NCBI GenBank assembly: GCA_000231825.2
Contig: JH720330.1
Span: forward strand, 80,789-144,788
Source of the DNA: Tetrahymena elliotti 4EA
Taxonomy: Eukaryota; Ciliophora; Oligohymenophorea; Hymenostomatida; Tetrahymenidae
Length of the DNA stretch: 64,000 bases
Direction of reading: 5' to 3'
The notes below the pieces were generated by a model. The model worked only from the letters and a program-made list of their open reading frames with translations. It was not told the DNA's origin and made no database searches. A program made the translations under genes and the position numbers. Positions 29,217-42,763 of this stretch are shown one piece after another (positions within the stretch are counted from its first letter, which is position 1; each line of letters begins with the position of its first letter).

Positions 29217-31032
29217 TCAAAAAATGTTGCACATAGATTGTGAGACATCAGCTATATCAGCTATCTACTTGTCATCTGGATTTTATGATTGAATAATTTC
29301 TAAATCTTAAAATTCTTGGTCTTGGTTGTTATTTTATTATTTTTCATTATCTTTTGTCTGAGATGCTTAGAAATTAGTCTTTTATTTCTTTTGAAGCTAC
29401 TATCCTTCTTCTCTGCGCTTGATCCATAACTCAGAGAATTTAATGTATAGCTTGCTAATTTTATCCCAATTTTTTATATTTTCTTCATCAGAAGTTTTTT
29501 CTATTTTTGATTTAAACCAAGTATCTTTTACATAGTGGATGTAGTATCCACTTCTGACTTAGGTTTTAATTTAATCTGATTCACCAGTTTCTAATATTTA
29601 GTAAACTACTCTTGGGTGAAAATGTGTAGAAAGCGGTATTCCTTAGAAAGTAAGTTCTCTTTCAATGAGTATTTCTTTTGGAGATACCCAGTAAATTTTC
29701 TCTTCAATGAAACATTCACAGCTCTTAGGCATAAAGGGTTCTTTGATAATATGAGTAAAGGTGCATTTTCTTGTAGAGTATTCTACATAATCAATAATTT
29801 CTAGTTTGTTATTATCATAAAGATTAGTAAAATATAGAGGTGGTTCAGGGACTATATCACTGTAAAGCATATTTAATTCATTCAACACTGTAGTGTTGTA
29901 ATACATACCAAAATTAGTATAAGGAACTTATTTTTCATCTTCAAAAGTGTTGTTTCCAAAGAAAAGAATGTAAATCTCTTTAGCTGAAACATTTTTAATA
30001 TCAATTGAAGTCCATTTTGCTTTTGTAGACACTTCCAAATTATTTAGTACTGTTTTTCTAAGTTTATCAACCCTTTGCTAATAAACTTAAGTTAATTTAT
30101 CAATATGTTGATTCCATTAATTTTCAACTTCTTTTTTCTTTTACATTTCTTCAGCAGTCTTTATTTCCTCCCATTCTTCTTCATCTTCGTCACCAGAAGA
30201 TAGCTATATAATATCTTATTATATTTCTTATTCTTAACCATTTTTTTTAAGATTATTATTAGTAGTATTTTGACTGAATATTTTCTTTTTCCCTTCTTTT
30301 TTACTAACTTAACTCTATTCTATCTATTACTTTAAAGCTTAGAGCTCTTATCTAATACACTCTATATTTAAATCTTCAGCAGTTGGCTACAAACGCTTTT
30401 GCCATGAAAGGAGTTCAGTCATATAATTATATGCCTAATCACGATCTTTGAAAGCAGAAAAAAAGAAAAACTAATTATTTTTCAGAACGATTTCAATTCC
30501 TTGATTGAAAATAAATCCTGTTTTCTTTTTTTGAACTGAGGCAATATCACTGACGGGAATAGTGAGAATAGTAGCTTTTCCAACTAAAGTATCTGCATTA
30601 TAACGTGAGAAAAAACATATTTTTGAGTTATAAATGTACAAAGTTCCATTAAGAGGTATTTTTTTAGTGATGGCACATTAATGCATAGACATGCATTCAT
30701 CATATTCTGGGCTATTAAATTAAAATTTAATATTATTTAATATGTGCTTAAAGAGATTTTAAAGTCATTTCATAATTAATTATAGATTTAAATAATTTAA
30801 AATGATTCTATATGATAATAGAATTCTAAAAATTCTTATCAATGAATTAAATAAGTGAATTAAAGTTATTTGCTTACAGTCCAAATTTGTCAATAAGACT
30901 TTAAAGTGGATATCCTTGAATATTTACTAAATTATCATTGTGTGGTATGCCCCATTCAGAGCAATATTTTTAGTTAAAGCATGCACTGTTACTTTCATTT
31001 TTAAAGGTAGCTTATATGTTAGTTTGATTCAT
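29217..31032 (-). CDS. GRAM and VASt-like domain protein
   Basis: The likely start is the ATG at 31032-31030 (MNQTNIQATFKNES), the first Met in the frame leading into the GRAM domain. One intron, 30712-30877 (166 nt), falls inside the GRAM core: IDKFGL joins PEYDECMSMHQCAI. The GRAM domain continues with LNGTLYIYNSKICFFSRYN and IPVSDIASVQKKKTG. A Lys/Glu/Gln-rich coiled-coil-like linker follows. A VASt-like region holds VSAKEIYILFFGNN, YYNTTVLNELNML, the FTHIIKEPFMPKSCECF stretch, and a second half with GIPLSTHFHPRVVYQI. The family (Aster/GRAMD1, Lam/Ysp, plant VAD1) moves sterols or other lipids at membrane contacts. No C-terminal membrane segment is visible, unlike Aster and Lam proteins. 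The TGA stop is at 29219-29217. The domain call is strong, the exact start less so. Confidence 0.8.
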
Positions 31033-32373
31033 TTGAAAATTATTATTCTTGTTATGCTTGCTATCCTTTTATTAATTTTTATAATGGCGATTATGGGTAT
31101 CCTGCTAATAGTTATCCTACATCTTATTTTAAATCACAAAAAGATTAATTAATTGATTAAATTTCTTTAATTACTAACAAAAAATAATAGATTCTATTTG
31201 ATATCTATTCAAAACCTTTTAAATATATTAGAGTTGAATTTAGAATAAAGCCTGATGATTCCTTTTATATTAGTCATTTCTTTATTTTTAAAAGGAATTC
31301 AAATGTCATCAGGTATTTTTTATAACTATAAAACACTGATATTACAAAATCAGATTCCATTTAAAATATTTTTTAGAAAATAAAATAGAGGGATTTAAAA
31401 TTTTGCTTTTGCACAAACAAGTGAAATTAATATCAAAACTAATTTATCTATTTTAAATTTAATTCTAATTAATTGATAAATATTATTTATTTTAAAATCA
31501 ATTATAGCGTCTTATTAAATTTAGTCAGCAATGATTTATATAGTCAAACTACTTTTTTTTAATTTTTGGTGACTAGGCATAACATCATTTTTTTACTTAG
31601 AATAAATTTATGCAACTTAATATTAATTTTTTTATTTAATAAAAATTTAATGAATGAATTTCTATTGATTCGATATTTTTGGTAGAACTTTTTCTATTTG
31701 CATAATTAAATAAATTTTAAAACAACAGTTTAAAAATATTTTCTTTGATATCCTTAAATTTTTATTTCATATTTTAATAAGATAATAATGAAACAAATTT
31801 ATTAAAATTTTCTCCTACTATTTCAATTTTAAAATAGTTTATTAATTTTAAAAATTAATTAAAAAACCCTTTACACATTTTATAATTTATCACTTTAAAT
31901 TTTATGATAAATTTTAGTAAATTTAAATAAAAAATAAAATGATAATAAGATATATTTTTTATGCCAAAAAGCTAAAACAAAGAATTTAAATATAATATTA
32001 TTTAAACATATTTAGAAAATTGAAGTAAATAGAAAAGATAAAGAGTATTTTATTTGAAAATTAAAATTTAGGAGGTTTTTTAAAAAGTAAAAAATTGAAA
32101 ATAAAGAAAAATGAAAATACAGAAAATGAACTGGGTAATATACATGTAATTTAATACACTATATAAATAGATCATACTTGTTCAGTTAGATCATTTAGTT
32201 CATTTCTTTTCAATGAAGTTTTATAGGTAGGTAGATAAGTAATTTTACAAGTTTTTAAATTGTTTTACTCAAATTTTATGTGTATGTGAATTTGGGTTTA
32301 TGTGTTATTTATTGATTGATTTTATCAAATAGCAGTTGAATAAAAGCTATTTAAAGTAATTTCATAGAGCCTC
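31033..32373. other. Intergenic region with one imperfect hairpin
   Basis: A 1.34-kb AT-rich spacer between the 5' end of the GRAM gene and the 3' end of the tetraspanin-like gene, both on the minus strand. Apart from the inverted repeat at 31251-31313 nothing is visible. Confidence 0.5.
31251..31313. repeat. Imperfect inverted repeat
   Basis: The left arm CCTGATGATTCCTTTT pairs with AAAAGGAA (31290-31297) and TCATCAGG (31306-31313), leaving an 8-nt bulge in the right arm and a loop of about 23 nt. All 16 stem pairs are complementary. It lies about 220 nt upstream of the GRAM gene start. It may be chance in AT-rich DNA, a transposon remnant or a structured RNA element. Confidence 0.5.
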
Positions 32374-35300
32374 TCAACAAATCACAGAGGAGAGAGGGAG
32401 ATCGTAGTTGTTAGAATTTTCAGGGTCTACAATTTACCAGGCGACAGAATATGAGAAACCCTTAGCATACTTAACGATTTCACTATTTTATCCACTAATA
32501 CACCAAGCAAGGTTAGCATATCTGTAATTCTTTTCGTAGTCAGTGAAAGTACCTTTTTGTAAGGAGTTGTCAAATACTGAAACTTAAGTAGGTCTAATTT
32601 ATCCTTAAGTATAGACTTTAACAATAGGTTTAAGACTTGAAATGACACTGTTATCTACAACTCCGTTGATTGAAGAGACAACAGGTAACTTAAAGAAAAC
32701 TAAATATTTGGTTTATCCCAAATCATTGATTGTAATGGCTTCAGTACTTACTGTATCACCCTTAGCATCACCATGATGTATGGAACCTGCACATTGAGAA
32801 CTGAAATAAGATGAGTAACATAACCACTTATCTGCTTCAGAGTTAGAGTTGAGGTAAAGATCTAAATCTTAAGAATATTCAAGAACAGATTCAGTACCCC
32901 ATTCAAGAACAAATCTAGTTTGATGATCAGAGAGTTAAGGAGAAAGACCAATATCTAAGAAAGTACGCTTTTCATTCAAGGTGAAGGTTCTGCAATTAAT
33001 TGAGTAACCATCAAAAGAAGCTTCAATTGTATAACGAGTGGTAGGAAGTTATGCGTAAACAAAGTCCAAATTAATAGAACCTTCATCATTTGATAAACCT
33101 TAGTAAATAAGTTTGGCATTTTCTCCAGCAAAACAAGTATTTTCAGTTCCATAGGCTTCGTAGAGCTTAACCTTAGCTTAGGAGAGGTTCTTGTTGGAAA
33201 CGAGATCTCTAACAGCTAATTTAATAGTCAATTTCTTCAAACCAGCAAGTAATCTGGGATGATCAAGACCCTTGTCTTTCTTGGAGTGAGAGTGAGAGAT
33301 AGATCTCTTGTATTAGGTAGTATCAACTGTGAATGTTTCTTCTAACTATTTGGTCTTAGAGGGAGTGAGCTATGAAGCAAATAACTTAGAATCTACTTAG
33401 TAGGCTTAGATAACGAATTTCAAACCTTCTCTGTTGCATGCAGAAACAGAGCTACGAACATAGTTAAGGACTTAAATAGGATCACCACTAACTCCAAAGT
33501 AGTTTTAACAAGGTGTACATAAACTTCTCTTTGTAGCAGGATCAAAACAAACGTTGTCATTTGCAAGAGGTTAAGCCAAAGAAGAAGGAATAACGTGAAC
33601 TTTATCAGTAGGAGTTGGGTAATCGAATCTGAAAGCAGTAGGACAGTTATCTGAGTTACCACGAACAGTTGAAATAACCAAAAGTAAATCAGGATTTGTG
33701 CAATTTTCACAGTATTGATTGCTAGCTTTTTAGATACTGATATCTGCAAAAACAATTTATCTATATTCACTGTTAACAAGAGATTCATCTTCAAAGTATT
33801 AGAACAAAGTACACTTATTGTATTCATGGTAAGTGTTTGAAGGGTGAGACTTCTTTATATTGATAAGTTTGTTAACAACAACAGTGTTACGACGAACTGC
33901 ATCAGTTGAATGACCACTAATGACAGTGTAAATACCACCAATCAACAAAAGACCGAAGAATACACCTAATAAAATGTTTTTAGAAGGACCAGATAATTAG
34001 TACTCATTTGGTTGAGAGGGATGAGAGCTATTGGAATAGAGGTAACTAGACAAAAAGAAAGCAAGGATAATGTAGCTTAAACTTAAAGCACCTACTTTAA
34101 GGAAGGGACGAGAGTAAACATTTACTACTGTGCCACAACATTAGGAAGATAAACCAGCAATACGAGGTTGTTAGCTAGCCTTGGGGTAAAGACTTTCTTC
34201 CCAAACTGTAGTAATAAATCTCTTTTCTTCAATACCATTCTTACGTAAGCTTTCAATAGATTCAAAGCAATCATCAAAACGATTACCACAATCTTTAGGA
34301 GATCCTTCTCTGTAAATATACTTGTGCTTGCAACCTTATGAAGCTAAGTATTCATAATCTAAATGGCCTAATTCTTCATGACAGTTATTAGTGTAAACTT
34401 TGCTAACTTCATTGTAGATTCTGAAAATCTTACCAGTAGAAGGAACAACAATAATGAGTGTTAAAAGTAAAAGAGTACCCAACAAAAGATAAGAAACTTC
34501 CTTCTTACGCAAATTGATGATGACAATCATAATAAGGAGGACGATGCTAACAATAGCAACTGACTTAAGAGCAGTCAAAGACTCAGTTTCAAACTTGTAA
34601 GAAGGATAGTCAAATACAGAGTGCAAAACACCTATAGCATGTATCAAATAGTAAGAGACAAACAAGAGGGAGATACTCAATAAGAAAATCATCAAATTAG
34701 CAGCAACTTTAGAGTCACTCATAATTTATTGAGTAAAGGCAGTGAAAATCAAAAGAACACAGTTGACATAACCAAAGACGTGAATCCATTACTTGTGATC
34801 ATTATAAATAGACTCATATTTTTGTAAATCACTCTAAGAAGTAGCCTGTTAATTTATTAAAAAAAATAAATCTTTATCATCAAATATTAAGAAGTATAAC
34901 TCATAAATATTTATAAAATGGCTGTGTATCAATCAATAAAAAAATAAATGTCAATTAACATTTATAAAATTTTATCTTAAAGAAATAAAATAAAGATTTC
35001 AAATTTGTTTATTTATTTTGCTTTTAATTTGTTCTTAGGTAGATAATACGAACCTAATTAAAACGAAAATTAATTAAAAGTTGTTTTCTTTCTTCTTTGT
35101 TTATTTCATATTTCTAAAAATTGAAAAATTTATTATTAACGATTCTTTTTCTTTTTTTTGAGTTTATAAATTTTGATCTTATTTTTTATTTTTTCTGTTG
35201 ATGTAAAAACAAATTGATATCTATTTATTTTACTTTCATTACAGAATAAAATTTAACCAATTCAAAATTAAATCACATTGTAATGAAAAAAAAAACTATC

Positions 35301-35982
35301 ATTCTATTGTTTGATTGGTGCTAATTATTTTGTAATTAAATATGTTATGTTTGCAATAGGAAGAATTTTAGGAGTATTTGTCTATATTTGTGTATAATTA
35401 TGTAATTATTAATGTTGCTTTGAGGTCCTATTATATTACTGTTACTTAATCTTATATTCTGATTGATTAAATGGTTTAAATTAGCAGAAGACAACATTAA
35501 TAAAATCAATTTAATTGTTTTTTATTAAAATTATGCAAATATTATTTAAACTTCTTATAAAATAAATAGAAATTTGAATTTACCAAAGCTGAATTGAATA
35601 AATCGATCTTTGCGAACTAGAATAGAACAAAGAAGACTACATATAAAGTGAGAAGTAGGAGGGTGAAGTACAAAAGAATTTAAGTGAACTTTGAGTTAGT
35701 GGCATTTTGGGGACTATCACTAGTTGCTAAGACTTTACTGGTTTAAAGAGCCCATAGAATGTTTACTGCACTTAAAACGACTAATAAGACTACAATGACA
35801 AAGAAGCCTAACGTAATTGAATTATCTTATTGCTTATTTAATAGGAAGATGTTGGTAGCTTGAACAATACCAACAAAAATCATAATGGATGAAATGACCA
35901 TTTGGATTTTAAACAACAAGGCCTTATCTCCTCTAGGCCAAACATACCTCGTATAAAGAGGTTTAGCATCATCAAATTCCAT
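32374..35982 (-). CDS. Polytopic membrane protein with tetraspanin-like CCG loop and large ectodomain
   Basis: The start ATG is at 35982-35980 (MEFDDAKPLYTRYVW) and the TGA stop at 32376-32374. One long intron, 34846-35583 (738 nt), leaves about 956 residues. Three hydrophobic helices precede the intron and about four follow it. Next comes a Cys-rich loop with YNEVSKVYTNNCHEELGHL, KDCGNRFDDCFESIE and GLSSQCCGTVV. Membrane segments on both sides and a Cys-Cys-Gly motif are the hallmarks of the tetraspanin large loop. Two more membrane helices (SYIILAFFLSSYLYS and LLGVFFGLLLIGGIYTVISG) lead to an extracytoplasmic C-terminal half of over 500 residues. It contains paired cysteines and a beta-sandwich-like stretch (NKNLSQAKVKLYEAYGTENT). 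GC content and codon choice are higher than in neighbours, suggesting strong expression. The tetraspanin relation is an inference from motif and topology. Confidence 0.8.
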
Positions 35983-37120
35983 TTAACTTTATATCGTTTT
36001 TATTTAGATATATTAGTCTATTCGTTGCTTTTTCTTTTCTCTTTTTAATAATTTATTTAATTTTTCTAACTTTTATTTTCTTATTTCTTATCCACTTTTT
36101 ATTTCACTTTTATTTCTATTCAACTATCAATTAATAAATAAACAAATAATCTTTCCAAAAATCCTATTCTTCATTTATTTTTTATCTCAATATTCAATTT
36201 TGCAAGCAGTTTCTTTCTTCTTCTTATTTAAAACTAAGTATATTAGCCTTATCAAATACTAATATATCATTCCAAATAAAATTTGATAAATATTTGAAAA
36301 ATATCAAATGCATTCTATCATTTATTTTATTAAGTTTTTCAGTGCAATCCAAAGGCATTTCATCATATATCTTGCACAATTTTTTTCAAAATTCAATCAA
36401 ATGTTTGAAATTTCATATTTGTTTTACATTCTTCTCTTTATGAACAATTATTAGTTTTTTAATTATAAATTTATTTCTTGTATTTAAATCTATTTAATTT
36501 AATTCCATAATAAATTTATCATTTTTCAAATCAAAATCATTTTACAAAATAAAAAATCTTTCAATGAAAATCTTAAAATAAAATATTAAATTGTAAGTAA
36601 TGGATATCATTAAGAAATTAAATTAATTATTGTAATTTTAAAGAAATTTAAAATATTTTAAAGAAAATGAAAGTCAAATTTATTATTTTAGTTAAATTTA
36701 TCAAAAATATTAATTTGCTAAGAGAGAAAATGAAAAAACAGAAATTTATTTTTGTGAGAAAATTAATTGAAATAGAATGACAAAATGGTTTGAAAGAAAG
36801 TAAGTATTCATATTATATAGAAAAAAAAATAAATAAATGTAAATGCAATTTATCAAATTTTTGTAGATTTAGATGATGATGCTTGAAACCTTTCGCTAGT
36901 AAAACAATTAATAAGTTAAGATAAAAATTTGAGGAAATATATTGGTTAAGATTTATTAATTTTACTTTTTTAGAATAAGTCGATAGTCTTTTTAGTATTT
37001 AGTTGTATAGTCTAGTGTTTGCTTATCACATAAAATAATAAATATCCTTAATAAATTATTAATCATATATTTTTACACTAATTAATTTATTAATTATTCT
37101 TATAATTTAAATTACTAACT
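35983..37120. other. Divergent intergenic region
   Basis: A 1.1-kb AT-rich region between the starts of the minus-strand tetraspanin-like gene and the plus-strand ankyrin gene. It must hold both promoters. No motif stands out and no gene is seen. Confidence 0.5.
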
Positions 37121-40100
37121 ATGGAATAGCTTAAAGATTCTTTTAAAAACTAGAATTAAAATAATTCTAATATATTAATGGTCAATTCAACTTCTATTGG
37201 TATTTATAAAATGAAACCTCCTTCTTTAATGAGATCAAATAAACCTAATTCTATGATATAACTCAGATATTTAAAACAAACCAATTCTTAAAATTAGAAT
37301 TAAATTAACTCATATACGCCAAATCAAAATGGAAAAGATTTTAACAATATAAGCAATTTACCAGGAGATTAAAATTAATCATAGTAAAAATTAAAATGGG
37401 AAATGTCTTCTTAAATAAATGCATAAAATAACTTTAGAATATCTGCTACTTCTTAAAAGTAACCAAAGAGTAAAAGTGTTACTAATTTACCAGTATAATA
37501 ATAAAATGCTACTTTACATTCTTTTGTAGGGAGAAACTCTAAAATCATGAATAAAAACAATAATAAATCTAATAAGAAAGACTTATAAACCATGATTGGA
37601 GTTTCTTTTTAAGCATCCTAAGGATTAGAAACCCTTTGCGAAAATGCTCTCTTTAAGAAACAAGTTGATGAACTAAAATTGTCTTCTAATACTCCTTAAA
37701 AACTTATCAGCAACTTAAAAAGCGAAATTAGATAATAATCTAAACTTGAGTTTTCACATTGCTACTCATAAGAATAATCTAATTCTTTCTATAATAGTGA
37801 AAATGGAGATTAAGTAACTCCGTAAAGATAAAGAAATTTCTCCAACACACATCAAGATTTAAAAAAAAGTATTTATTCTAAAGAAAGTACCTAAAACAAA
37901 GAAAGCATATCATTTCAAAAATTAAATAAATCAGAAATAGCCTTACCTTAATAAAACATTTCTGATAGTAATATTTAGTAAGCCTAGGTTAAACCAAGAT
38001 AAGGAAGTAAAAGACCAGACTCTAGGAGAAGGTATTTATTAAGCCAATAAGATAATAGAAAAAAAATAATTGATGAGGTTATTGATACATCATTTCCAAC
38101 TCAAGTATATTGCTTATTAAATAACAAAAATATTTTTATAAATAAATTTAGTGAGAATGATTTAAATTACATTCGATCCAAATCAATGAGATTATAATCT
38201 AACAATATAAACAGTTTTTAAAATCAAAGAATAAATATTTTATTTTTCTTATTTCAGTAGCTATTATCAATATATAATTTTAACTTCTAATAAATATTTA
38301 AAAAGGATCAAAGTAAAGCTGAGTTGAAGACAAAGACTTAGAATTAATTTAAAGAAATTTTGGGAAATAAGAACAATAATTCAGAAAAAAACATCCAAAA
38401 TAAATTCAATAACACTTTAAATTAGTCGACTGAATAATAGGGTTTTACATAATATAGCTAAAATAAAATTGCTGCTATGATATCAAGAGACAATTCGAAT
38501 TTGGTAAATTAAAGTTTATAGCTTTTGAATACTTTAAGAAAAAAAAGTTAGAATTTGATTGATGAAAAATCTCCAATCACTGCTACTAAACTTAAATCAT
38601 AAAATAAATATTATAGTCAAGGATCTACTTAGCATTAAACTCGTTTACCTTCTTAGCATCAAGAAAATAGGCATGCTAAAAATGGATCTTAATTTAGTAT
38701 GAAGAACATCTAAAATGGCTGCGAATCTGATCAAAAATCAGGAATAATTTTGAATGAAAGTTAAATGGACTAGAGTGATATTTTAATTAATAAGTACAGG
38801 AAAGCAGGAAAAATTTAAAATATGTTTAATCCTTCAAAGCAGCTTCTCGTCAATTAATTTTTAAAGGAAAAAACAATTAACTCAAAAGACTGGCCAAAGC
38901 TAAGAGAAAAAATATATTACACTCTATGCTAAAAGGGATTTAATAATAATAAAATATAAAGTTCTGATGAAAATGTTCAAAATTATAGCACTAGCAAACA
39001 TTTTTTTGACGAAGCAAAGCAAAGCAGCAAATCTCAAAAACAGATAACAAGAAACAATAACCAAATTAATTTATTTTAACAAAATATTTTAAGTTCTTTC
39101 TTAGATTCAAAAGACCCTAATGATAGCTAATCTTAAATAACATCTAACCAAATATAGACAAAGAATACAGTTTTAGCTTCAACTAAAAATACTTTGAACT
39201 TATAATCACAGCTATCTATACATAAATAAAATAACCAAAACAAAGAAAAAAATAATCATGAACGTCCTCAAAGCAACAGTGAAAATAACTTGTATTTCAA
39301 CTCTGTAAATAATCAAATGAGACCACAATAATAAAATAAAAACAATGGTACATCAATAAAAAATATTAATAACTCTCCAATCACTTCATTTAATGATTAG
39401 TTAAACCATATCTAAATTAGTTAAATAAAATCCCTTGATACTACTCCTATTAATAAAAAGTAATACAACCCCTAAACATTTAATTAGTTTTCATCATCTT
39501 AATAAAATATAACAACAAACTCTTAACTCAAAACAAATGCAAAATTCAAGCTTGATTTGACAAAAATAAATTAAGGAAATGACTTTAGCAATCCAAAAGC
39601 TTAATCAGCAAGGATATACTCCTAAAATGAAATCTCACATTAATCCTAACATAATTAATAAAAATAAAACGATTAGATAAAATCAGCAAGGATAAATAAC
39701 AATCAAGACAATCTTACTAACACTCCAATCAATTCTTCATATTTTAAAGGAGCAACACATTTACCTATAGAATAGGAAAAACCTAATAAATAAATATATA
39801 ACGAAGCTACTCCATCAAGTAATAAAGTGAAAAAATCAATTAGTTTCTTATCAACTGGTAAACCTGCATCTTCTTAAAATAAAGTCAGCTTTTAATAAAA
39901 AGTAAATTCTTATAACTAAATGAATTTCATTCAGCATGTAGATAATATCAGCTAAAATAGTCCATCCAACTAATAATATCCAAATAATGATAAAAATGTG
40001 TAAGCTTCATTCATGAGCACTACTAGCAAATCTCAATTCTAGAAAAAACACTCAATTATGAATAGTCTTTGCTTAATTTAACTTAAAAAAATAAAATAAA

Positions 40101-41456
40101 AAGTTTCAGAAGAAGAAAAAGCTAAATTTTAAAATTTCTTCAATGACATTATCAATACACAGAATATGCTTAAGTATTAAAAAGACACACCTATTGATTA
40201 AATTGCACCTGAATTCAAATTACATTAAATCAAGTAATTTTCTACAAAATTATTCTTTCATATTTAAAAATGATATTTTATTCCTTATCCAGAAAAAATA
40301 AATTATTTTATATTCTTAAATTAAACAATAAACTTAGATATATTCCAAGAGGTAACAAGGAACTTTTTGAAAATAAAAACCTGACTAATTTGTTTAGAAA
40401 AGAGATAAAAGATTACAATCTTGAAGATATTCCGAAGCCATCAGCAATTTAAATGGAAACTATTGAAAAGGAGGAATATGAAAATTATCTTAAATTTTAG
40501 AAGATTTAATAAGAATACGAAGACGATAAATATGTAAATTCAAAAGAATTTATTTTATTTTTTTAAAATTGACTTTTATTGTTAAAATTTAATAGTATAT
40601 TCATACAAATGAACCTAACCTGAGATAAGAACTGACTAGTTTGATTGAAAAAAAATAAAAGGAGAATGAAAAAGTTTCAACAACTGTTAAATTTGAAATA
40701 GGAAATATTATTAGCCCAAAAACTTAAAAGAAATTTGAATTATCTTTAGCAAATGATTCTAAGTGGAAAAGAATAAGAAAAGATATGATTGAATTCGTGC
40801 TTAAAGTACAAAAACTTAATTTGACTATTGACGAAGTAAATTAAACATTTCTATCTTTTGTTTTTTATTATAGATTTTTGGATTTAATTAAAAAGGTTGT
40901 TGATAATAAATTATTTACATAAACGCCATACAGTAGAGAAGGTTCTGAAATACTATTTAATTTTATCAAAACTAATAATTATGAAGGAGTATACGAATGC
41001 TTAAAAAAAGATAAATATCTAGTTTATACTTATGACAAAGTAATATTTAAAAAATATGTTCAAAAAATTTTAAATAAATTTTTGATAAAGGGAATGAATA
41101 CTCCTTTGTAGATAGCATGTAAGAGAGGATTTTCTAAAATAGCTTAAATACTTATTGAATAAAATTCTGATTTAGATCATATGAACTAAGTAAAATTTCT
41201 AAACAAAATATTTTATCTTTATAATCATATTACCATCTTTTAGGTAAAAAAGACTGCTTTATATTACTCATGTAGCATTGGTGATATTTCAACAGCTCTC
41301 TTTCTTATAAAAAATAAAGCCAATCCTTGGAGTGATGGAAAATGTAGTCTTAACTAATATATTCATTAATTTGGAGATTAAAAAGAATAAATTAATGCTG
41401 CCAAAAGAGTAAATTTACTAATTTTGTTAATAATAAATTTTTTGATGGATGATTGA
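37121..41456 (+). CDS. Asn/Gln-rich ankyrin-repeat protein, copy 1
   Basis: Starts MEQLKDSFKNQNQNNS. The first ~1,000 residues are low-complexity Asn/Gln/Ser/Lys sequence, probably disordered. A conserved block then reads APEFKLHQIK (about 40205), is cut by an intron (GTAATTTTCTAC..CCAG) and continues with KNKLFYILKLNNKLRYIPRG. A further conserved block runs from FEIGNIISPKTQKKFELSL. The C-terminus has ankyrin repeats: TPLQIACKRGFSKIAQILIE (about 41100), an intron ending TTTTAG near 41242, and KTALYYSCSIGDISTALFLI. The TGA at 41454-41456 ends the frame. Ankyrin repeats bind protein partners, and none is known here. The gene immediately 3' is ataxin-2-like. The same pair recurs downstream, where copy 2 shares the conserved blocks and the ankyrin part. 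Confidence 0.75.
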
Positions 41457-42763
41457 ATGAAGGTATCTATGATTTAAATAATAAAAATTATTGTTTTTAG
41501 TTTTATCAATGAACTTAATTTTCATCATCTTACAATATATTTAGTGAATAAATTCTAAATTAAAATAAATTTATAAATAGATTCACTTCATGATGAATTT
41601 GCTTCCTTTAGGCAAAAAATAAAAGCTATGGGATGAATTTTAATACATATTTAAAGCCAAATGATTCCTTGTAAATATAAAATGTAAATGTAAATAAGAA
41701 AAAAGTTTCTAAATAATTTTCCATTTATTAATTCAAAAATTTTGTAAATATATATATGTCTAATAAATATTCCTTCATTTGAAATACTTAATCTTTTGTA
41801 GAAAAAAAAAAATTTTGTTGATGTTACTTTTTATCAATTTATTTATTCAAATAATTAAATTTAATAGGCATATTTTATATTTATTTATATATTATTTTGT
41901 AAAAATTTATTTAATATTTGCTTTTTAGGATTATATTTCTATTAATTTTCAAATATCAATCTTAATAAGGAAGAAATGAGGTTGTCGCGTGATGATAAAC
42001 TGATCCCATGTTGTAATAAATAGTTCATGATTAAAATTAAATAATGTTTGCATGGCTTTATAAATGCAAATATTCAAAAGGAAAATTTAACTTATTAAAT
42101 ATTGAATAAATAAAATAATATTACCTTTTTTTAATTTTTTAATGATTTTATTAATATTTTTTAATTTCATAAAATTCTAAAAATATTTTGTAATATTCAG
42201 ATGTTTTACACCTAGTATCTCAAGGTTTTTGAAATACAAGAGATATTCGATATTCTAAATAAAATGTCAGTATTAATTTATTTATAAATTAGATATTAAA
42301 AATAAAAAAATAGTTTTATTTTTCAAAAAATAAATTTAATTTTTTGATTTAAAAATTAATAAAACTTTTTATTGAAAAGAAATATTTTTTGATTTTATTA
42401 TTTTAATAAGCATTCAGTTAATATTCATTAAAAAGGAATTTGTTATTTTTGTAAGGATTTACAAATTGTGGGGAATTAAATCTAATAGAATAGCGATTGC
42501 CTGGGTTTTTAATTTGATAAAGAGTAGAAATAAATAAAAAATGTTTCTTGAAATATAATATTAAGAAAAATAATTGATAATAAAAACAATGTATCAAATG
42601 ATAGCAATATAATGAATTAAATTAATTAAAATTAGATAGATTTTTGAAAGGACTCACTTTCTTAAAACCAATCCAGAATAAATCATAGTTGATAAAGACA
42701 AATAGAAAAATAAAATATATTTATAAAATAAAAAGCTAAAAAATATAGTAGCCTCAAAAAATT
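41457..42763. other. Intergenic region
   Basis: A 1.3-kb AT-rich spacer between ankyrin copy 1 and ataxin-2-like copy 1. A short GC-richer patch at 41978-42012 stands out, as does a weaker one at 42465-42515 ending in a T run. Neither folds into an RNA I recognise. No coding frame is convincing. Confidence 0.45.

Noticed and set aside
33420..33827. Minus-strand 135-residue hydrophobic frame
   Set aside because: A different frame of the tetraspanin-like gene, whose own frame runs through this part with conserved cysteines and a TGA-free length of several kilobases.
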